Shown: in pieces, positions 58,461 to 64,000 of the stretch | Position numbering within the stretch: position 1 is the first letter of the stretch | Layout: each line of letters opens with the position of its first letter | Assembly: GCF_029948125.1 (NCBI RefSeq) | Contig: NZ_JASAMB010000007.1 | Location: 62,001 to 126,000 of the forward strand | Reading direction: 5' to 3' | Length of the DNA: 64,000 bases | From: Catellatospora sp. KI3 | GTDB taxonomy: Bacteria; Actinomycetota; Actinomycetes; Mycobacteriales; Micromonosporaceae | The notes under the pieces: model-generated | The model's input: the letters and a program-made list of their open reading frames with translations, nothing else | Told to the model about the DNA's origin: nothing | Database searches by the model: none | Program-made: the position numbers and the translations under genes

Positions 58461-59315
58461 ATGAGCATCGTCGTCACCGGAGCCACCGGACAGCTGGGCC
58501 GCCACGTCGTGGACGGGTTGCTGGCCCGGGTGCCCGCCGAACAGGTCACCGCCGTGGTCCGGGACCGGCAGAAGGCCGCCCCGCTGGCCGAGCGCGGGGT
58601 GCGGCTGCACGTGGCCGACTACGACACGCCCGGGTCGTTCGCGGGGCTGTTCGCGGCGGGGGACCGGGTGCTGCTCATCTCGGGCAGCGAGGTCGGCAAG
58701 GACCGGGTGGGCCAGCACCGCACCGTGGTCGAGGCGGCCGCGGCGGCGGGCGTGGGGCTGCTGGCGTACACCAGCGCGCCCGGCGGGCTGACGGCGGCGC
58801 TGGCCGACGACCACCGGGCCACCGAGCAGGTCGTGCTCGGATCGGGGCTGCCGTACACACTGCTGCGCAACAACTGGTACCACGAGGTCTTCACCGGGAA
58901 CCTGGCGCCGGTGCTGGCGCACGGTGCCGTGGTCCAGGCGGCGGGGGACGGCCGGGTCGCCTCGGCGGCGCGGGCCGACTACGCGGCGGCGGCCGTCGCG
59001 GTGCTGACCGGCGAGGGCCACGAGAACCGGAGCTACGAGCTGGGCGGCGACACCGCCTGGAGCTTCGCCGAGTACGCCGCCGAGCTGAGCCGCCAGACCG
59101 GCCGGGAGATCGGCTACCGCGACATGGCACCCGACGTCTACCGGGGCATCCTGGTCGGTGCGGGCCTGCCGGAGTTCTTCGCCGCGATCCTCGCCGACGT
59201 CGACGTGGCGATCGGCAAGGGCGAACTGGCCGAGACCAGCGGCGACCTGTCCCGCCTCATCGGCCGCCCGACCACGCCGCTGGCCGACGCCGTGGCCGCC
59301 GCCCTGCGCGCCTGA
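58461..59315 (+). CDS. NmrA/QorB-type NAD(P)H reductase
   Basis: The 284-residue atypical short-chain dehydrogenase opens with the NADP fold SIVVTGATGQLGRHVVDGLL. It then has LLISGSEVGKDRVGQHRTVV, YTSAPGGLTAALADDHRATE and LPYTLLRNNWYHEVFTGNL, as in quinone oxidoreductase QorB and NmrA-like proteins. It probably reduces quinones or senses the NADP state. AAGGAG lies eight bases before the ATG. The divergent HxlR regulator matches the known qorR-qorB arrangement. Confidence 0.92.
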   Translation: MSIVVTGATGQLGRHVVDGLLARVPAEQVTAVVRDRQKAAPLAERGVRLHVADYDTPGSFAGLFAAGDRVLLISGSEVGKDRVGQHRTVVEAAAAAGVGLLAYTSAPGGLTAALADDHRATEQVVLGSGLPYTLLRNNWYHEVFTGNLAPVLAHGAVVQAAGDGRVASAARADYAAAAVAVLTGEGHENRSYELGGDTAWSFAEYAAELSRQTGREIGYRDMAPDVYRGILVGAGLPEFFAAILADVDVAIGKGELAETSGDLSRLIGRPTTPLADAVAAALRA

Positions 59316-59352
59316 GCCGCGATCGCGGGGCGCCTGAGCCGCGATCGCGGGG
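59309..59352. repeat. Exact 22-bp tandem duplication
   Basis: CGCCTGAGCCGCGATCGCGG plus GG occurs twice without a gap, once covering the reductase stop codon and once after it. The unit contains the palindrome GCGATCGC. Confidence 0.85.
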
Positions 59353-59445
59353 CGCCCAGCTGGGAAAGCGAGACGCCTGAGCTGCGAACGCGGGCGGCAC
59401 CAGCCGAAGTCGGAGTGGTGCCGCCCGCGTGCAGATCGTCGGGTC

Positions 59446-60882
59446 TCAGTTCGCGGCCGGCGCGGCCGGTTCGGCGGCCGCCGCGACGCGGGCCTGTTCG
59501 AGCAGGTCGGCACGCAGCCGCCGCATCGTGCGGCCCACCCCGAACAGCACCAGCAGGACGATCGCCAGTACGCCGGTCAGCACCGGGATGGTCAGCGGGA
59601 TCTCGCCGTACCCGTCGGACTGCTGGGCGCGCCAGACCACCGGGCCGAGCGCCTGGGCGGCCAGCAGCAGCGTGGCGAAGCCCAGGCCCACCGAGCCCGC
59701 GGTGCGGACCGGTCCGCCCTCGGCGGTGCCCAGGACGCGGACCACGCCCGCGCCGAGCGCCAGGCCCAGCCCGCCCGCGAGCAGCAGGCCGGACATGGTC
59801 CACCAGGTCGGCGTCTGGCGGTACGCGACGAGCCCGGCCAGCACCCCCACCGCCGACAGCGCCAGGCCGATCGTCTCCCAGGCGAACCACCGGTCGGCGC
59901 GGCGTACCAGCAGCGTCCCGGCGGCCGCCCCGGCCACGGCGGCCAGCGCCGCGGGGAGCTGGTCGATCAGCTCGCCGTCGCCGCGGACGCCGATCTGCAG
60001 GTAGCCCAGGGGAGCGGCGGCGGCGAAGGCCAGCACGGTCCAGCGGGCCAGGTCGGCGCCGCCGCGACGGGCGGCGTACCAGGTGAGCAGGGTCGCGAGG
60101 AGCAGGGCGAGCACGAGCGGGCCGAAGTAGGTCAGGTCCTGCACGAACTCCATGCGCCGCAGCGAGGCGAGGCCGTCGGCGCTCACGCGCAGCGCCTCGT
60201 ACAGCACCCGCAGGGTCACCGAACCGGCCGCCAGCAGGAAGACCGCCGCGCCCACGACGGCGAGCAGGCCGCCGGTGCCCGCGGGCCGCTCCGGCTGCTC
60301 GGGCCGCACCGGTCGGCCGGGCGGGTCGGTCAGCGCGGCGACGATCACCAGCAGCAGCGTGGCACCGGGCACCATCAGCTCGGCCGCGGTCGGCGGCAGG
60401 TCGACCTGGGCGTAGGCCAGGTTCATCAGGTGCCAGAGCAGGCGGCTGCCGGCCAGGCCCGCGGCCAGTCCGGCACCGATCGCGAGCCGGTGGACGGATC
60501 CGGCGGCGGCGTTCAGCGTGCCGAGCAGGGCCAGCCCGCCGGTGGCGCTCAGCGCGGCCCAGTACAGCAGGACCGCCTCCGGCCCGGAGATCGAGCTGGT
60601 CAGCGCCGCGACGGCCATGAGCGCGGCCAGACCCGCCCCGGCCAGCGGCCAGCCGCCGAACCGGTGCCGCAGCGGCACCGCGAGCACCGCCGCGCCGACG
60701 GCGGCGATCAGCGTGCCGAGCAGGATGAGCCGGATGTGGTCGGCCTCCGGCTGGTCGACGCGGGCGCCGGCGATGGCCGGATACACGTTCATGACGGCGA
60801 AGGTGGCGCCGACGGCGGTGGCCGCGACCGCGGCGACGGCGGCGGCCAGTGGAGACGTTCGCGGTAGGGGTTCCCCGTTCAT
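59446..60882 (-). CDS. Multi-pass membrane protein of unknown function
   Basis: A 478-residue protein with about 12-14 hydrophobic helices (AAAVAAVAATAVGATFAVMN, LILLGTLIAAVGAAVLAVPL, TVLAFAAAAPLGYLQIGV, AIVLLVLFGVGRTMRRLRAD). Short Arg/Pro-rich loops separate two halves, which gives it the general look of an MFS or polytopic carrier. The MFS loop signature is not seen, so the family is open. ATG 60882 is chosen where the membrane protein begins. No partner genes adjoin. Confidence 0.8.
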   Translation of the reverse strand: MNGEPLPRTSPLAAAVAAVAATAVGATFAVMNVYPAIAGARVDQPEADHIRLILLGTLIAAVGAAVLAVPLRHRFGGWPLAGAGLAALMAVAALTSSISGPEAVLLYWAALSATGGLALLGTLNAAAGSVHRLAIGAGLAAGLAGSRLLWHLMNLAYAQVDLPPTAAELMVPGATLLLVIVAALTDPPGRPVRPEQPERPAGTGGLLAVVGAAVFLLAAGSVTLRVLYEALRVSADGLASLRRMEFVQDLTYFGPLVLALLLATLLTWYAARRGGADLARWTVLAFAAAAPLGYLQIGVRGDGELIDQLPAALAAVAGAAAGTLLVRRADRWFAWETIGLALSAVGVLAGLVAYRQTPTWWTMSGLLLAGGLGLALGAGVVRVLGTAEGGPVRTAGSVGLGFATLLLAAQALGPVVWRAQQSDGYGEIPLTIPVLTGVLAIVLLVLFGVGRTMRRLRADLLEQARVAAAAEPAAPAAN

Positions 60883-61023
60883 GCGGGGGATGGTGCCAGG
60901 TCGGGGCCGCCCGCGCTGTCCCGCGTTGTCCGGCGTCGACGGACGGCGGGGCGTAGCCTGGAGTCGATGATCATCTCCTGGTAGGACCGGCCGGTCCCTC
61001 ACCCCACGCTAGGGCGGTGGACG

Positions 61024-61353
61024 ATGGGACCCACATTCAGACGCTCGATCGTCGCGGCAGCCGCGCTCGCGGTCGCGCTCGGCGCCTTCCCGGCCGCATC
61101 GGCGCGGGCGGGGGCCCGGGACGAGCGGGCGACGGTGCGGGAGGCGACGAACCTGCGGTCGTACCCGAGCACCGACGCCTCGGTGATCGCGAAGCTCGCG
61201 GCGGGCAGCACCGTCGAGGTGCTCTGCTGGACCTCCGGTGAGCCGGTCGGCGGCAGCGGACCGTACGCGGCGATGTGGCTCTACACCTCGCTGGGCGGCT
61301 ACCTGCACTCGTTCCAGGTGTCCCCGGTCGACGTGCGCGCCTGCGGGTACTGA
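61024..61353 (+). CDS. Secreted SH3-domain small protein
   Basis: The 109-residue exported protein has a signal peptide (RRSIVAAAALAVALGAFPAA, cleavage near ARAG) and one bacterial SH3 domain (ATVREATNLRSYPSTDASVI, then GSTVEVLCWTSGE). Two Cys could form a disulfide. It probably binds peptidoglycan or other wall material. GGGCGGTGG precedes the ATG. A family A palindrome follows its stop. Confidence 0.88.
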   Translation: MGPTFRRSIVAAAALAVALGAFPAASARAGARDERATVREATNLRSYPSTDASVIAKLAAGSTVEVLCWTSGEPVGGSGPYAAMWLYTSLGGYLHSFQVSPVDVRACGY

Positions 61354-61379
61354 CCCGAGGCTGCGCCGTGGGCGACCGG

Positions 61380-61431
61380 TTGGGAAGGGGCCCTTCTTCT
61401 GCGCAAAACGATAAGAAGGGGCCCTTCCTTC
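61380..61431. repeat. GC palindrome pair, family A copy 7
   Basis: GGGAAGGGGCCCTTCTT and CGATAAGAAGGGGCCCTTCC arms flank CTGCGCAAAA. It lies directly 3' of the SH3 gene. Confidence 0.85.
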
Positions 61432-61487
61432 GCTGAGACTGGTTTCGGTGCTCGGGATGAGGGGCTCAGTGACCTACGGGAGGCGTG

Positions 61488-61748
61488 ATGGGTACGTGCG
61501 AGGTCTGCAAGAACGAGTACTGGCTGTCGTTCGAGGTGCACACCGCGGGCGGCAACGTGCACGTGTTCGACAGCTTCGAGTGCGCGGTGCAGCGGTTGGC
61601 GCCGGTGTGCGAGCACTGCGCCTGCAAGATCATCGGGCACGGGGTCGAGGTGTCGGGGCACTTCTACTGCTGCGCGCACTGCGCCAGGTCCGCCGACGCC
61701 CGCGAGGGCTTCAAGATCCGCGACGCGGTGGGGGTGCACCCCGGCTAG
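61488..61748 (+). CDS. Cys-rich zinc-binding small protein
   Basis: The 86-residue protein has four or more Cys pairs: GTCEVCKNEY at the start, FECAVQRLAPVCEHCACKI in the middle and FYCCAHCARS near the end, with His interspersed. The pattern suggests one or two zinc sites, and related small proteins are often labelled metallothionein-like. GGGAGG precedes ATG 61488, with a GTG one codon earlier. No operon partner is seen. Confidence 0.85.
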   Translation: MGTCEVCKNEYWLSFEVHTAGGNVHVFDSFECAVQRLAPVCEHCACKIIGHGVEVSGHFYCCAHCARSADAREGFKIRDAVGVHPG

Positions 61749-61897
61749 CCCGGGGATGAACATCGCGAACAGGACGTGACAGCGCCGGCGGGGGACGAAT
61801 CCCTCGCCGGTTACCGCTAGCTGGCGGATGTTCCGGGCGCCCCGGTGCCGGATCGTGGATGTCGGAAAGGCGCACCGCACGGAACGGAGACCACTGG

Positions 61898-62101
61898 ATG
61901 TACCTCGCCGCAGACCGCACGCTGAACCTGATCGACCAGGCGCTGCCCCACGGCACGGACAGTGCGTCGATGCGTGCCGCCATCCGGGAGGCCTTCGCGG
62001 GCAACGCGCCGGTGGAGCACATCGCCACCCGGGCGCGCACCACCATCGCGGGCGTGCTGGCCGTCATCGACGAGATGTACGCCGAGCCTGCCGCCTGCTG
62101 A
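61898..62101 (+). CDS. Small hypothetical helical protein
   Basis: The 67-residue protein reads MYLAADRTLNLIDQALPHGT and IREAFAGNAPVEHIATRART, then IAGVLAVIDEMYAEPAAC, which looks like a short helix-turn-helix-type bundle. ATG 61898 is chosen because CGGAG lies eight bases upstream; an ATG at 61859 in frame lacks one. No family recognised. Confidence 0.6.
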   Translation: MYLAADRTLNLIDQALPHGTDSASMRAAIREAFAGNAPVEHIATRARTTIAGVLAVIDEMYAEPAAC

Positions 62102-62219
62102 GCAAGCCCCACGGTCCGCCCAGGCGCCGCCCCACGGCCGCGGACCGGTCTCACCCATCCCGACGCCGCCAGGCTTGAGGCTGGTGCGGGTAACGCCCTG
62201 TACGGGCGTCGCCCGCGAC

Positions 62220-62225
62220 TAGGCT
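62220..62225 (+). promoter_or_regulatory. Leaderless -10 box of the LuxR-type ATPase gene
   Basis: TAGGCT is followed by six bases and the ATG at 62232, the same hexamer and spacing as before the aldo/keto reductase. Confidence 0.6.
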
Positions 62226-62231
62226 TGGGCC

Positions 62232-64000
62232 ATGGCGGCGCCCGTCTTCGTGGGCCGGGCGAGCGAGATCGAGCGGCTGGACGCGCTGGCCCGGGACGCG
62301 GCCGCCGGCCACGGCGCGGCCGCGGTGCTCGCGGGCGAGCCGGGCATCGGCAAGACCACCCTGCTCGACCACGCGGCCGCCACCTGCGCCCGGCTGGGCA
62401 TGCGGGTGCTGCGCGGCACCGCCGAGGACCTCGAGCAGCAGATGCCGTTCGCGACCATGGCCGCCTGCCTGGACCTGCGCGCGGCCGGCGACGACCCGGC
62501 CGCCGGGCGGGTGCTGCGGCTGCTGCGCGGCGAGGGCGCGCTGGCCGAGAGCGCCGCCGCCGCCAACCACCAGCTCGCGGTCACCGAGGCGATGCTCGAC
62601 CTGGTCGACACCTGGTGCGCCCAGGGGCCCGTCGCGGTGATCGTCGACGACGCCCAGTGGGCCGACCAAGAGAGCATGGTGGTGCTGCACCGCCTCGGCC
62701 GGGGCATCGAGGAGTATCCGCTGCTGCTGGTGCTCGCCGCCCGCGCGCCCGCGCGGGGTGAGCTGGCCGGGCTCATCCGCAGCCTGCACGCGCGCGGCGC
62801 CCACTCGCTGCGGCTGGACCCGCTGGCCCCCGCCGACGCCGCCGACCTGGCCGCCGGTGCCCTCGGCGCCGATCCCGGCCCGCGGCTGGCCGCGCTGCTC
62901 GCCGGGGTCGGCGGCCACCCCTTCTACCTCACCGAACTGGTCGCGGCGCTGCAGCGGGAGGGCGGCATCCGGGTGGCGGACGGGCGGGCCGAGCTGATCG
63001 GGCCTGGCCGGCTGCCGCCGTCGCTGCTCGCCTCGATCCTGGGCCGCCTGGACTACCTGCCCGCGCGCGAGCGCGAGATCCTCCAGCAGGCCGCGGTGCT
63101 GTCCCGGACCATCGACGTGGGCGAGCTGGCCACCGTTCTGGGCGAGCCGGTGCTGGGGCTGTCGGAGCTGCTGTCGGCCGCGATCGAGGCGGGCATCCTG
63201 GTCGACGCGGGGCCTTACCTGGAGTTCCGGCACGCGCTGATCCGGCAGGCGCTGGTCGAGGGGGTGCCCGAGCAGCTGCGCGCGGCGCTGCACCTGCGCG
63301 CCGGGCAGGTGCTGATCACGGCGGGAGGCGGGGTCGACCGGGTGGCCGAGCACCTGGTCAGCGGGTCGGTGCTCGATCCGGCCACGCTGGACTGGCTGGA
63401 CCGCTCGGCCGAGGAGCTGATCACGCGGGCGCCGGGCACGGCGGTGCGGCTGCTGCGGCGGGCGCTGGCCTCGGTCACCGGCACCCAGGCGTACGAGCTG
63501 CGCTTTCAGCTGGTCCGGGCGCTGATCTGGGCGGGCGAGGTGGACGAGGCCGAGCGCGCCGCCCGGGGCGCCCTGGCCAAGGACACCGACCCGCACCGCC
63601 GCGCCGAGCTGTACTGGCTGCTGATGGATGCCTGCTTCCGGCAGGGCCGCCAGGCCGAGGCGGTCCGGGTGGCGGAGGCGGCGCTGGCCCGGCCCGATCT
63701 GCCGCCCGAGAGGACCGGCCGCTTCCACGGCTTCTGCGCCAAGTCGCTGTTCTTCCTGCGCCGGCACGAAGCCAGTGCCGCCGCGGCCGGGCGGGCCATC
63801 GCCGACGGCACCGCCGCCGGCGACCACTACGCCGTCGCGCTGGGCCGGATGGTCCAGGGGGTGCTGCGGCTCATCGAGGGCGACGTCCCGGGCGGGCTGG
63901 CCCTGGCCGAGCTGGCCGTCGCCGACCTGGGCGCGGGCGTGCTGCCCGACCTGCCCGCCGGGGAGCACGTGCTGAGCGGCTACTGCCTGCTGCTGCTGGA
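62232..64000 (+). CDS. Large LuxR-type ATPase regulator (LAL), N-terminal part
   Basis: The frame is open to the right window edge, giving about 589 residues of a larger protein. The AAA/STAND ATPase domain starts FVGRASEIERLDAL and has Walker A (LAGEPGIGKTTLLDHA, about residue 37) and Walker B (VAVIVDDAQWADQESM). A helical sensor region follows, with TPR-like parts (ELRFQLVRALIWAGEVDEAE, AELYWLLMDACFRQGRQAEA). Such proteins end in a LuxR helix-turn-helix, here beyond the window. They are ATP-dependent activators, often of antibiotic or sugar genes. The start is leaderless, six bases after TAGGCT. Confidence 0.9.
   Translation, partial: MAAPVFVGRASEIERLDALARDAAAGHGAAAVLAGEPGIGKTTLLDHAAATCARLGMRVLRGTAEDLEQQMPFATMAACLDLRAAGDDPAAGRVLRLLRGEGALAESAAAANHQLAVTEAMLDLVDTWCAQGPVAVIVDDAQWADQESMVVLHRLGRGIEEYPLLLVLAARAPARGELAGLIRSLHARGAHSLRLDPLAPADAADLAAGALGADPGPRLAALLAGVGGHPFYLTELVAALQREGGIRVADGRAELIGPGRLPPSLLASILGRLDYLPAREREILQQAAVLSRTIDVGELATVLGEPVLGLSELLSAAIEAGILVDAGPYLEFRHALIRQALVEGVPEQLRAALHLRAGQVLITAGGGVDRVAEHLVSGSVLDPATLDWLDRSAEELITRAPGTAVRLLRRALASVTGTQAYELRFQLVRALIWAGEVDEAERAARGALAKDTDPHRRAELYWLLMDACFRQGRQAEAVRVAEAALARPDLPPERTGRFHGFCAKSLFFLRRHEASAAAAGRAIADGTAAGDHYAVALGRMVQGVLRLIEGDVPGGLALAELAVADLGAGVLPDLPAGEHVLSGYCLLLL

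Noticed and set aside
59309-59352. GCGATCGC in the tandem duplication as a HIP1-type octamer
   Set aside because: HIP1 abundance is a cyanobacterial feature; here the octamer occurs only as part of a simple 22-bp duplication.

Overview
The window is very GC-rich actinobacterial DNA, most likely from a member of the Micromonosporaceae (Catellatospora, Actinoplanes or Micromonospora-like). This is an inference from four things: the third-position GC bias; mycothiol-type and ergothioneine genes; an XRE regulator paired with a DUF397 protein; and many genes whose start codon lies 6-7 bases after a TANNNT -10 box, the usual layout of actinobacterial leaderless transcripts. I saw no rRNA, tRNA, CRISPR array, transposase or phage gene. 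Most of it reads as chromosomal housekeeping and accessory genes.

Layout. 1-5.1 kb: a gene tail, a LysR regulator, an MFS exporter, a mycothiol-dependent DinB-type protein and a secreted SGNH hydrolase. 5.1-7.5 kb: a possible undescribed peptide system, made of a 25-residue EVAR-repeat peptide with its own promoter and Shine-Dalgarno, a strong hairpin, an ATP-grasp ligase and a convergent sulfotransferase. 7.6-14.9 kb: peptide deformylase, a DUF3105 protein, PolX and acylphosphatase (divergent, with overlapping -10 boxes), a dienelactone hydrolase-like lipoprotein, an ECF sigma factor with its membrane partner, and a ferredoxin reductase-like flavoprotein. 15.0-16.8 kb: a decayed DUF4253 gene and an XRE/DUF397 pair. 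16.9-26.0 kb: a plant-polysaccharide locus with a two-module secreted glycoside hydrolase, a LacI regulator with two identical palindromic operators, an ABC sugar importer and an intracellular GH43. 26.1-38.5 kb: an ECF42-like sigma factor with YciI, a frameshifted VOC protein, AraC-type and macro-domain proteins, GNATs, a P450, a CBS/BON protein, an aldo/keto reductase, an LPXTG protein and a NicO-type transporter.

38.6-41 kb: a modular GH18 chitinase (CBM, three FnIII, GH18). 41.6-45.9 kb: the ergothioneine operon egtABCD, translationally coupled throughout and with no egtE in view. 46-48.8 kb: a rifampicin phosphotransferase/PEP synthase-like enzyme with a Pro-Thr repeat tail. 49-55.4 kb: a minus-strand signalling group with a DUF6232 membrane protein, a GAF-GGDEF-EAL protein, a FIST sensor, an unknown, and a substrate-binding/VWA protein. 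55.6-64 kb: an ADP-ribosylglycohydrolase, an HxlR/NmrA pair with clear operators, a multi-pass membrane protein, small secreted and Cys-rich proteins, and the first half of a large LuxR-type ATPase regulator.

Three unrelated families of intergenic palindromes (7, 3 and 3 copies) run through the window. Every copy lies just 3' of at least one gene, and most lie between convergent genes, so they probably act as terminators as well as being dispersed repeats.
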